From: an uncultured Ruminococcus sp. | GTDB taxonomy: Bacteria > Bacillota > Clostridia > Oscillospirales > Ruminococcaceae | DNA: 6,948 nucleotides | NCBI GenBank assembly: GCA_902796865.1 | Contig: CADBQZ010000226.1 | Location: forward strand, 1 to 6,948 | Reading direction: 5' to 3' | Shown here: in pieces, positions 1 to 6,109 of the stretch | How positions within the stretch are numbered: the first letter of the stretch is position 1 | How the letters are laid out: each line of letters opens with the position of its first letter | Notes under the pieces: model-generated | Told to the model about the DNA's origin: nothing | Seen by the model: only the letters and a program-made list of their open reading frames with translations | Databases searched by the model: none | Made by a program: the position numbers and the translations under genes

Positions 1-1113
1 AAATTCCTTTACAGTCGTTTCATATATTCTGGGGTCGTTTCCGAAAACAGATATCGCTTCCTGCTGACCGTAATCGGTCTTGCAAACCCTCGGATATTCC
101 GGCCATGGGTTATTTTCAGAACGTGTATCAGGAAGCTTAGGCATCATCTCGAGCTGAACTATCGAAGCACATCCTTGTCTGATACAGCTTCCAACACAGT
201 CATTTCCGGTATCACCGCCGCCTATGACTACAACATTTTTATCTTTAGCTGAAATTATTTCCTTTTCTGTAAGATCGCCAAGCACACTCTTTGTAACGTT
301 TTTCAGAAAATCTACCGCAAAGTATATTCCGGAGGACTCTCTTCCCGGAGCTTTTATGTCTCTGGGGTTTGTACTGCCGCAGGCAAGTATAACAGCATCA
401 GAATCTGAAAGTATATCGTCTGCACTTATATCAGCTCCGACATCTGCATTCGTAACAAACTTTACCCCTTCCTTTTCCATAAGCTCGGCACGTCTGTCTA
501 TGATATGCTTTTCAAGCTTCATATTAGGTATACCATACATCAGAAGTCCGCCTATGCGGTCGGCACGTTCATATACCGTAACACTGTGACCTCTCTTATT
601 GAGCGTATCCGCAGCAGCAAGACCGGCAGGACCTGAACCTATTACTGCTATGCTTTTACCGCTCCTGTTTTTCGGCGGACACGGTTCCATAAGTCCGTTT
701 GCAAAGCCATGCTCTATTATAGCATTCTCATTTTCTCTTACAGTTACCGGGTCACCATAAATGCCGCAGGTACAGGCTTTTTCGCACAGTGCCGGACAAA
801 CACGAGAAGTAAATTCCGGAAAATTGTTTGTCATAAGAAGACGCTCTAAAGCCTGTTCCGGTCTGTCGTTATATAAAAGATCATTCCATTCGGGAATAAG
901 ATTATTTAATGGGCATCCCGAGATCATACCACCGAGCATTTTTCCGTTCTGACAAAACGGTACTCCGCAGTCCATACATCTTGCCGCCTGTTCTTTTCTT
1001 TCGTCAGCACTCAGCGGGATATGAAATTCATTGAAATTCTTTATTCTTTCAAGCTCATCTAAAGCTTTGCTGTCTTCCCTTATATATTCAAGAAATCCTG
1101 TAGGTTTTCCCAT
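1..1113 (-). CDS. gltD: Glutamate synthase (NADPH) small subunit, partial (C-terminus beyond left edge)
   Basis: This is the small (beta) subunit of glutamate synthase. It oxidises NADPH at FAD and passes electrons through iron-sulfur clusters to the FMN site of GltB, in the cytoplasm. The visible 371 codons begin MGKPTGFLEY. An N-terminal cysteine-rich domain has Cys46, Cys49, Cys54 and Cys67 (C-x2-C-x4-C, then GCP) and Cys106, Cys110 and Cys114 (CPALCEKAC), the usual ligand pattern of the two 4Fe-4S clusters. A GSGPAG dinucleotide-binding loop for FAD is at 159-164, MYGIPNMKLEK is at 192-202, and a second loop, GGGDTG at 298-303, is the likely NADPH site. Family members are about 480-490 residues, so roughly a quarter is missing at the window edge; there is no sign of a break. 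The ATG start is fixed by an AAGGAGG seven bases upstream. It sits two bases after the gltB stop, so the pair is almost certainly one transcript with coupled translation. A paralogous GltD-like oxidoreductase is less likely given this partner. Confidence 0.97.
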   Translation of the reverse strand, partial: MGKPTGFLEYIREDSKALDELERIKNFNEFHIPLSADERKEQAARCMDCGVPFCQNGKMLGGMISGCPLNNLIPEWNDLLYNDRPEQALERLLMTNNFPEFTSRVCPALCEKACTCGIYGDPVTVRENENAIIEHGFANGLMEPCPPKNRSGKSIAVIGSGPAGLAAADTLNKRGHSVTVYERADRIGGLLMYGIPNMKLEKHIIDRRAELMEKEGVKFVTNADVGADISADDILSDSDAVILACGSTNPRDIKAPGRESSGIYFAVDFLKNVTKSVLGDLTEKEIISAKDKNVVVIGGGDTGNDCVGSCIRQGCASIVQLEMMPKLPDTRSENNPWPEYPRVCKTDYGQQEAISVFGNDPRIYETTVKEF

Positions 1114-1115
1114 TT

Positions 1116-4100
1116 TTATGCCTCCTTGCGAAATTTATAAAATGCTTCTTCTTCTGCCTGTTCAGCTGTCATTCCCTTTTCTGTAAAGAGAGTCATAGCT
1201 GACTGCATCTTTGCATAATCATGAGGTATTATCTTTTTGAAAGAAGGGAGATACTGTTCAAAATTATCAAGTATCTTCTTAGCCTTCGATGAGCCTGTAG
1301 CTTCAAAATGTTCCTCTATAAGATGTCTTAATTCTTTTATATCATATTTATTTGAAAGGGGTTCAAGCGAAACAAGTGATCTGTTAAGCTTCATATAAAG
1401 ATCTCTGTCCTCATCAAGAACATATGCGATACCGCCCGACATTCCGGCTGCAAAGTTTTTACCTGTTTTGCCAAGTATTACGGCACGTCCGCCTGTCATA
1501 TATTCACATCCGTGATCGCCTACGCCCTCGCATACTGCATATGCGCCGGAATTTCTTACACAGAATCTTTCACCGGCAATGCCATTTATAAACGCCTTGC
1601 CCGATGTTGCACCATAAAGTGCTACATTTCCGACGATTATATTATCTTCTGCCTTGAATGCTGCATTCTTTTCAGGAGAAACTATAAGCTTTCCGCCCGA
1701 AAGACCCTTTCCGAAATAATCGTTGCTGTCACCGGTAAGCTTGAGCGTAAGGCCCTTTGGTATAAATGCACCAAAGCTCTGTCCGCCGCTTCCGTTGCAC
1801 TTTACAGTATACATATCATCATCAAGAGTATTCTCGCCCCATTGTCTCGTTATCTGCGCTCCGAAAAGCGTTCCGAGCGAGCGGTCAGTATTGCTTATCT
1901 TTATCTCTATTGTCTTAGGTGTTTTTGATTTAAGCGCTGCACCGAGCTTTTTCATTATAACTCTTTCGTCTACAGTCTTTTCAAGCTCAAAATCATATAC
2001 ATCATCGCTGCAGAAATGCTGTCCCTTATCTGCTGTGTCACGGCAAAGTATCTTTGAAAAGTCTATGTTTTTGCTGTTATCTCTTACCTTCAGAAGATCG
2101 GTGCGTCCGATAAGCTCATCAACGGTCCTGACACCGAGCTTTGCCATATATCCACGAAGCTCTTCGGCTACAAATCTCATAAAGTTTATGATATATTCAG
2201 GTTTTCCTCTGAATCTCTTGCGAAGCTCCGGATTCTGTGTTGCAATACCCATAGGACAGGTATCAAGATTGCAGACTCTCATCATCACGCATCCCATAGT
2301 TACAAGCGGTGCTGTAGCAAATCCATATTCCTCAGCTCCTAAAAGTGCAGCTACAAGAACATCACGGCCTGTCATGAGCTTTCCGTCAGTCTCTATAACC
2401 ACTCTTGAACGAAGGCCATTAAGAATAAGCGACTGGTGTGCCTCTGCAACACCAAGTTCCCACGGAAGACCTGCATTATATATAGAGCTTCCCGGTGCGG
2501 CACCTGTACCGCCGTCATATCCTGAGATAAGTATTACCTGTGCGCCGGCTTTTGCAACACCTGCTGCAACAGTTCCAACACCCGCTTCTGATACAAGCTT
2601 TACAGATATTCTTGAACGGTCATTCGCATTTTTAAGATCGTAAATAAGCTGTGCAAGATCTTCGATCGAGTAAATATCATGATGCGGCGGAGGTGATATG
2701 AGTGCTACTCCTGCCGTTGAATGACGTGTTTTAGCTATCCACGGATACACTTTTCCAGCCGGCAGATGTCCGCCTTCACCGGGCTTTGCACCCTGTGCCA
2801 TTTTTATTTGTATCTCTTTTGCAGATACAAGATATTCTGACGTAACACCAAATCTTCCCGAAGCTACCTGCTTTATAGCCGAACAACTGTCAGAATTTAA
2901 TCTTTCAGGTTCTTCTCCGCCTTCACCGGAGTTTGAACGTCCGCCTATTTTGTTCATAGCCTTCGCCATACATTCATGTGCTTCCTTTGAGATAGAGCCG
3001 TATGACATAGCGCCTGTCTTAAAGCGTTTGCAGATGCTTTCAACGCTCTCTACCTCATCAAGAGGTATTCCGCCTGTCTTATCAAATTCAAAATCCAGCA
3101 TACTGCGGAGAGTCATTGATCTGTCCTCTCTGTTTATGCTTTCAGAATATTTTTTATATACCTCATAATCTCCTGTCTGTGCTGCTCTCTGAAGAAGATG
3201 TATAGTTTCAGGAGTATAAAGATGCTCTTTTCTGCCGCTTCTGAGTTTATGTGAACCGGCACTTTCTATACCGCTCACTGTTCCAAGTCCCAGAGGATCA
3301 AATGCAAGATCATGAAGCTTTTCCGTTCTCCTGCTTATCTCAGCAAGTCCGATACCGCCGATACGGCTTACTGTACCGCTGAAATATTTATCTATGAGTT
3401 CCTGTGATATGCCAACAGCTTCAAAGAGCTTTGAACCCTGATATGAACGTATCGTAGAAATACCCATTTTTGAAGCTATCTTTACAATACCATGAAGTAC
3501 AGCACTGTTATAATCATCTTCTGCTGCATAGAAGTCTTTATCCAGCATTCCTGTATCTATAAGATCTCTTATCGTTTCCTGTGCAAGATATGGGTTTACG
3601 GCGCAGGCTCCGTATCCCAAAAGCGCCGCAAAATCATGTACCTCTCTAGGCTCTGCACTTTCAAGTATCATAGCAACAGCCGTACGCTTTTTTGTTGATA
3701 CAAGATGCTGCTGCAAAGCTGCTACAGCAAGGAGCGATGGGATAGCCGCTCTGTATTCATCAACATCTCTGTCAGAAAGGATAAGTATATTTGCACCCTC
3801 TCTGTATGCCTTGTCAGCATCAATGAATAAACGCTCAAGCGCTCTTTCAAGAGAAGTTCCAACATAATATGTTATCGGTATAACAGCTGTCTTCAATCCC
3901 TTGATATTCATGCTCTTGATCTTTAGCATATCTGTACTTGTAAGTATCGGGTTTTCTACTTTAAGTACGTGACAGTTCTCAGGCTTTTCCTCTAATATAT
4001 TTCCGTCCTCGCCTATATATGTAGAAGTGTCTGTTACTATCTCCTCTCTTATTGCATCAAACGGTGGATTTGTTACTTGTGCAAAAAGCTGTCTGAAATA

Positions 4101-5645
4101 TGAGAACAGCGGCGGTGCGCTTTCATCAAGCGGCGGCAAAGGTATATCAGAACCCATTGATGCTATTGGCTCTGCACCGTTTTTCGCCATAGGAAGAATG
4201 CTGTTCTTTATATTCTCATAGCTGTACCCGAACGCTTTCTGAAGCTTCTGAAGTTCCTCATGCGAATATGTCTTTACTCCCTTGTTCGGGATATGAAGAT
4301 CATGAAGTCTTACAAGATTACTGTCGAGCCATTCTCCGTAAGGCTGTCTTGAAGCATATATGCTCTTTATCTCATTATCGTCGATAAGTCTTCCCTGCTT
4401 TGTATCTGCAAGCAGCATCTTGCCCGGTCTTAATCTGTCTTTTTTGATTATCTTGTCAGCCGGGATATCTATACAGCCTGTTTCTGATGCAAGTACAAGA
4501 AATCCGTCATTTGTAACACAGTATCTTGAAGGACGAAGACCGTTTCTGTCAAGAACTGCTCCCATTATATCACCGTCAGAGAAAAGTATTGAAGCAGGTC
4601 CGTCCCACGGTTCCATCATAGTTGCATAGTACTGATACAGATCATACTTTTCCTTTGAGATACTGCGGTCATTCTTCCATGGTTCAGGGATAGTGACCAT
4701 AACTGCAAGCGGCAAAGGCATTCCTGACATTACCATAAATTCAAGAGCATTATCAAGCCTTGCCGAGTCTGAACCATTTATATCTATCGCCGGAAGTATA
4801 TCGTACATATCTTCCTTCAATGCTTCACAGTGCATAGATTCCTCTCGTGCAAGCATCTTATCTGCATTTCCGGTGATAGTATTGATCTCTCCGTTGTGTA
4901 CAATGAATCTGTTCGGGTGAGCCTTCTGCCAGCTTGGATTTGTATTTGTAGAGAATCTGCTGTGTACCATAGCTATTGCAGATGTAAAGCTCTTGTCCTG
5001 AAGGTCGGGATAGAACTTTCTTAATTCGTCTACAAGGAACATACCTTTATATACAACAGTACGGCTTGAAAGAGAACATACATATGTATTCTCGTCCGAC
5101 TGTTCAAATATACGTCTTGCAGTATAAAGCTTTCTGTCAAATTCAAGTCCTCTCTGCAAGCCTTCCGGACGCTTCACAAAGCCCTGCATTATATAAGGCA
5201 TACTGCTTTTCGCCTTATGTCCTAAAATATCCGGAACAGAAGGCACATCACGCCAGCCTAAAAATTCAAGACCTCTTTTTCTTAATATTACCTCGAACAT
5301 TTTTTTTGCCTGATTACGCTTCAATTCACTCTGTGGGAAAAAGAACATTCCAACCCCGAAATCCCCTCTTTCGCCAATGTCAAAACCGCACTTCAGGCAC
5401 TGACTCCTGAAGAAGACCTCCGGGATCTGTAATAGTATACCAACTCCGTCGCCCGTTTTTCCTTCAGCATCCTTACCTGCACGATGTTCAAGCTTTTCTA
5501 CTATTGTTAAAGCGTCGTCTATTACTTTTCTCGAAGCTTCTCCTCTTATATTTACCACAGCTCCTATGCCGCAGTTATCATGTTCAAACCGTGGGTCATA
5601 AAGTCCCTGTGCTTTGAACGGAGTACTTTCTCTGAAATTATCCAT
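1116..5645 (-). CDS. gltB: Glutamate synthase (NADPH) large subunit
   Basis: This is the large (alpha) subunit of GOGAT: glutamine + 2-oxoglutarate + 2 e- gives two glutamates. From the chosen ATG it has 1509 residues, the normal family length. The order is class II glutamine amidotransferase, central domain, FMN/2-oxoglutarate synthase domain and C-terminal GXGXG beta-helix. Cys25 (DNCGIG) is the expected N-terminal nucleophile after removal of a 24-residue propeptide. HSRFSTNT at 228-235 and HNGEIN at 250-255 are amidotransferase motifs. In the synthase domain, GGRSNSGEGGEE begins at 901, KPGEGGHLPAGK at 954 and SGYDGGTGAAP at 1041. Cys1119, Cys1125 and Cys1130 (C-x5-C-x4-C) are the 3Fe-4S ligands. 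GDHGCEYMTGG begins at 1376 in the GXGXG domain. No key residue looks lost. An upstream in-frame GTG at 5657 would add four residues (MTDS), but it leaves only one base after the AGAAAGG ribosome binding site, so ATG at 5645 is preferred. The gene is followed at once by gltD and preceded by a promoter and an attenuator-like leader. Confidence 0.98.
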   Translation of the reverse strand: MDNFRESTPFKAQGLYDPRFEHDNCGIGAVVNIRGEASRKVIDDALTIVEKLEHRAGKDAEGKTGDGVGILLQIPEVFFRSQCLKCGFDIGERGDFGVGMFFFPQSELKRNQAKKMFEVILRKRGLEFLGWRDVPSVPDILGHKAKSSMPYIMQGFVKRPEGLQRGLEFDRKLYTARRIFEQSDENTYVCSLSSRTVVYKGMFLVDELRKFYPDLQDKSFTSAIAMVHSRFSTNTNPSWQKAHPNRFIVHNGEINTITGNADKMLAREESMHCEALKEDMYDILPAIDINGSDSARLDNALEFMVMSGMPLPLAVMVTIPEPWKNDRSISKEKYDLYQYYATMMEPWDGPASILFSDGDIMGAVLDRNGLRPSRYCVTNDGFLVLASETGCIDIPADKIIKKDRLRPGKMLLADTKQGRLIDDNEIKSIYASRQPYGEWLDSNLVRLHDLHIPNKGVKTYSHEELQKLQKAFGYSYENIKNSILPMAKNGAEPIASMGSDIPLPPLDESAPPLFSYFRQLFAQVTNPPFDAIREEIVTDTSTYIGEDGNILEEKPENCHVLKVENPILTSTDMLKIKSMNIKGLKTAVIPITYYVGTSLERALERLFIDADKAYREGANILILSDRDVDEYRAAIPSLLAVAALQQHLVSTKKRTAVAMILESAEPREVHDFAALLGYGACAVNPYLAQETIRDLIDTGMLDKDFYAAEDDYNSAVLHGIVKIASKMGISTIRSYQGSKLFEAVGISQELIDKYFSGTVSRIGGIGLAEISRRTEKLHDLAFDPLGLGTVSGIESAGSHKLRSGRKEHLYTPETIHLLQRAAQTGDYEVYKKYSESINREDRSMTLRSMLDFEFDKTGGIPLDEVESVESICKRFKTGAMSYGSISKEAHECMAKAMNKIGGRSNSGEGGEEPERLNSDSCSAIKQVASGRFGVTSEYLVSAKEIQIKMAQGAKPGEGGHLPAGKVYPWIAKTRHSTAGVALISPPPHHDIYSIEDLAQLIYDLKNANDRSRISVKLVSEAGVGTVAAGVAKAGAQVILISGYDGGTGAAPGSSIYNAGLPWELGVAEAHQSLILNGLRSRVVIETDGKLMTGRDVLVAALLGAEEYGFATAPLVTMGCVMMRVCNLDTCPMGIATQNPELRKRFRGKPEYIINFMRFVAEELRGYMAKLGVRTVDELIGRTDLLKVRDNSKNIDFSKILCRDTADKGQHFCSDDVYDFELEKTVDERVIMKKLGAALKSKTPKTIEIKISNTDRSLGTLFGAQITRQWGENTLDDDMYTVKCNGSGGQSFGAFIPKGLTLKLTGDSNDYFGKGLSGGKLIVSPEKNAAFKAEDNIIVGNVALYGATSGKAFINGIAGERFCVRNSGAYAVCEGVGDHGCEYMTGGRAVILGKTGKNFAAGMSGGIAYVLDEDRDLYMKLNRSLVSLEPLSNKYDIKELRHLIEEHFEATGSSKAKKILDNFEQYLPSFKKIIPHDYAKMQSAMTLFTEKGMTAEQAEEEAFYKFRKEA
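1121..1127 (-). promoter_or_regulatory. gltD ribosome binding site embedded in the end of gltB
   Basis: AAGGAGG, a near-perfect Shine-Dalgarno, is formed by the last Lys-Glu-Ala codons of gltB (AAG GAG GCA TAA) and lies seven bases before the gltD ATG. Ribosomes finishing gltB would therefore cover the gltD start region, which supports coupled, near-stoichiometric production of the two subunits. Confidence 0.9.
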
Positions 5646-5658
5646 TGAATCTGTCACG

Positions 5659-5665
5659 CCTTTCT
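5659..5665 (-). promoter_or_regulatory. gltB ribosome binding site (decides the start codon)
   Basis: AGAAAGG matches seven contiguous bases of the anti-Shine-Dalgarno complement. It ends one base before the in-frame GTG at 5657 and 13 bases before the ATG at 5645. Because the match covers the 5' part of the full AGAAAGGAGG consensus, its effective spacing to the ATG is near 10, which is workable. A spacing of one base to the GTG is not. Confidence 0.65.
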
Positions 5666-5698
5666 GTGCCGATATCCTTATTTTTTATAAATAAATGC

Positions 5699-5744
5699 AA
5701 AAAGACGCTCTTTATGGCACACCTCTGCCATAAAAAACGTCTTT
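5699..5744 (-). terminator. Attenuator-like intrinsic terminator in the gltB leader
   Basis: Read on the minus strand, AAAGACG (5744-5738) pairs with CGTCTTT (5707-5701), TTT (5737-5735) pairs with GAG (5710-5708) through U-G, U-A and U-G, and TTTATGGCA (5734-5726) pairs with TGCCATAAA (5719-5711). This gives a 19-bp stem around the six-base loop GAGGTG, followed by a run of T ending at 5699. It starts within a few bases of the predicted gltB transcript start and lies wholly upstream of gltB, so it should act as a leader terminator for gltBD. The U-run is short (five T, the first three of them in the stem), so efficiency is uncertain. Confidence 0.68.
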
Positions 5745-5749
5745 GTTCT
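5711..5749 (-). promoter_or_regulatory. Candidate ANTAR-type two-hairpin antiterminator in the gltB leader
   Basis: The first hairpin (P1) is AGAAC (5749-5745), loop AAAGAC (5744-5739), GUUUU (5738-5734). Its six-base loop has A at position 1 and G at position 4, the signature of ANTAR-domain protein targets. It would bury the AAAGACG strand that the terminator needs. The second hairpin (P2) is AUGGCA, loop GAGGUG, UGCCAU, and forms the top of the terminator stem. Its loop keeps G at position 4 but has G instead of A at position 1. P1 and the full terminator cannot form together. The structure is drawn by eye and the ANTAR assignment is inferred. Confidence 0.5.
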
Positions 5750-5755
5750 ATAACA

Positions 5756-5784
5756 ATAATATCACATTAAAGTGGAAAAGTCAA
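5756..5784 (-). promoter_or_regulatory. Sigma-A type promoter for gltBD
   Basis: On the minus strand, TTGACT (5784-5779) and TATTAT (5761-5756) are separated by exactly 17 bp; each hexamer differs from consensus at one base. Transcription would start near 5749-5751, giving a leader of about 100 bases before the gltB ATG, just enough for the hairpins at 5699-5749 and the ribosome binding site. Confidence 0.82.
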
Positions 5785-5883
5785 GCAGTATATGAATGTT
5801 TGTCAAAGATATATCAATCTCCATGAGATTTTGCGAAAATTATATTCACATCTTACAAAAATGAATTTTTTTCAAAAAACCTA
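5785..5883. other. AT-rich spacer between the divergent gltB and amt promoters
   Basis: This stretch holds no gene. It contains two operator-like patterns, at 5801-5816 and 5816-5830, described separately. It also contains A/T tracts at about 5864-5880 directly upstream of the amt -35 box, which could act as an UP element or bend the DNA. A regulator bound here could affect both promoters, but the sequence alone does not identify one. Confidence 0.6.
5816..5830. repeat. Perfect inverted repeat, operator-like
   Basis: AATCTC-CAT-GAGATT is a perfect dyad with six-base arms and a three-base centre. It lies between the two promoters, about 31 bp upstream of the gltB -35 box and 53 bp upstream of the amt -35 box. 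Its size suits a dimeric DNA-binding protein, but it matches no operator I can name, and short dyads also occur by chance in AT-rich DNA. Confidence 0.4.
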
Positions 5884-5912
5884 TTGACATTTTTTTCACT
5901 ATGTTATATAAT
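5884..5912 (+). promoter_or_regulatory. Consensus sigma-A promoter for amt
   Basis: TTGACA (5884-5889) and TATAAT (5907-5912) are both perfect consensus hexamers separated by 17 bp, with A/T tracts just upstream. Transcription should begin near 5919, leaving a leader of about 190 bases before the amt ATG. A promoter this strong, on a gene that should be silent when ammonium is plentiful, suggests that control is exerted in the leader. Confidence 0.9.
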
Positions 5913-5923
5913 TAAAGCACAAA

Positions 5924-5954
5924 CAGCAAAGGGGCTGCGGATCAATGACGATTT
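5924..5954 (+). promoter_or_regulatory. Candidate ANTAR two-hexaloop antiterminator, amt leader element 1
   Basis: P1 is CAGC (5924-5927), loop AAAGGG (5928-5933), GCUG (5934-5937). P2 is GGAUC (5939-5943), loop AAUGAC (5944-5949), GAUUU (5950-5954, with two G-U pairs). Both loops are six bases with A at position 1 and G at position 4, which is the known recognition signature of ANTAR-domain RNA-binding antiterminators. One base separates the hairpins. The 3' strand of P1 is also the 5' basal strand of terminator 1, so a protein that stabilises P1-P2 would prevent termination. The element starts only a few bases after the predicted transcript start. Confidence 0.65.
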
Positions 5955-5972
5955 GCAGCCTTTTTATTTTTT
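5933..5972 (+). terminator. Intrinsic terminator 1 in the amt leader
   Basis: GGCTGCGGATC (5933-5943) pairs with GATTTGCAGCC (5950-5960) as an 11-bp stem with two G-U pairs and the six-base loop AATGAC, followed by TTTTT-A-TTTTTT (5961-5972). G-U pairs may extend the base by two. This is a textbook Rho-independent terminator lying inside the leader of amt, about 140 bases before its start codon, so it is best read as an attenuator. Confidence 0.82.
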
Positions 5973-5996
5973 GTGGCTTTTAATTTAAAAGCTCAC
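5973..5996 (+). repeat. Imperfect inverted repeat between the two amt leader terminators
   Basis: GTG-GCTTTTA (5973-5982) pairs with TAAAAGC (5986-5992) and CAC (5994-5996), with one bulged T and a three-base loop. It is AT-rich, has no T-run after it, and may only be a spacer fold that separates the two attenuator modules. A ten-base palindrome, CAAGCGCTTG, follows at 5998-6007. No function is assigned. Confidence 0.4.
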
Positions 5997-6010
5997 GCAA
6001 GCGCTTGAAT

Positions 6011-6050
6011 TATACACAACGGGGTGTATAGTACTTGAAACAAAAGTACT
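6011..6050 (+). promoter_or_regulatory. Candidate ANTAR-type antiterminator, amt leader element 2
   Basis: P1 is a perfect 7-bp hairpin, UAUACAC (6011-6017), loop AACGGG (6018-6023), GUGUAUA (6024-6030), again a six-base loop with A1 and G4. A second hairpin, AGUACUU (6030-6036) with AAGUACU (6044-6050), follows directly, but its loop GAAACAA has seven bases and lacks the A1/G4 pattern. The two hairpins share base 6030, so one end pair must open. The GGGG and GUGUAUA segments of P1 are needed for the base of terminator 2, so the two folds exclude each other. The arrangement matches element 1 and the gltB leader. Confidence 0.55.
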
Positions 6051-6065
6051 GTACGCCCCATTTTT
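6021..6065 (+). terminator. Intrinsic terminator 2 in the amt leader
   Basis: Bases 6021-6036 pair with 6044-6059 as an unbroken 16-bp stem (GGGG with CCCC at the base, two U-G pairs, GTACTT with AAGTAC at the top) around the loop GAAACAA. It is followed by A and five T (6060-6065). It lies about 45 bases before the amt ATG. Together with terminator 1, it means polymerase must pass two stop signals in series before reaching amt. Confidence 0.75.
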
Positions 6066-6094
6066 GCTGTAATAATTACCCGTTAACGGGAAAA

Positions 6095-6101
6095 ACGGAG
6101 G
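6095..6101 (+). promoter_or_regulatory. amt ribosome binding site
   Basis: ACGGAGG lies eight bases before the ATG at 6110 and fixes that start. A perfect 12-base palindrome, CCCGTTAACGGG (6079-6090), stands just upstream. Its CCGTT can pair either with the adjacent AACGG or with the AACGG at 6094-6098 that overlaps this site, so some occlusion of the site is possible. Confidence 0.85.
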
Positions 6102-6109
6102 TTTTAACT

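Noticed and set aside
224..589. Open frame of 121 codons on the plus strand
   Set aside because: It is antisense to the conserved dinucleotide-binding part of gltD, Ser/Phe-rich, and resembles no family.
1723..2643. Open frame of 306 codons on the plus strand
   Set aside because: It lies wholly antisense to the gltB synthase domain. Its translation is Ser/Pro/Leu-rich with no recognisable domain, and it has no ribosome binding site or promoter. It is a shadow of gltB codon use.
5701..5746. Hairpin at 5701-5746 as a plus-strand terminator
   Set aside because: No convergent gene precedes it on the plus strand and there is no good T-run after it in that direction. It fits the minus-strand gltB leader.
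5945..5983. Short leader peptide ATG...TAA (12 codons) in the amt leader
   Set aside because: There is no convincing Shine-Dalgarno at the right distance and no run of a regulatory amino acid, and it starts inside the terminator loop. Ribosome-mediated attenuation is less likely than protein-mediated antitermination.
5646..6109. Known metabolite riboswitch or T-box in the intergenic region
   Set aside because: I see no T-box (TGGNACCGCG-like) sequence and no conserved core of a glutamine or other metabolite riboswitch. The elements are short hairpin pairs with hexaloops.
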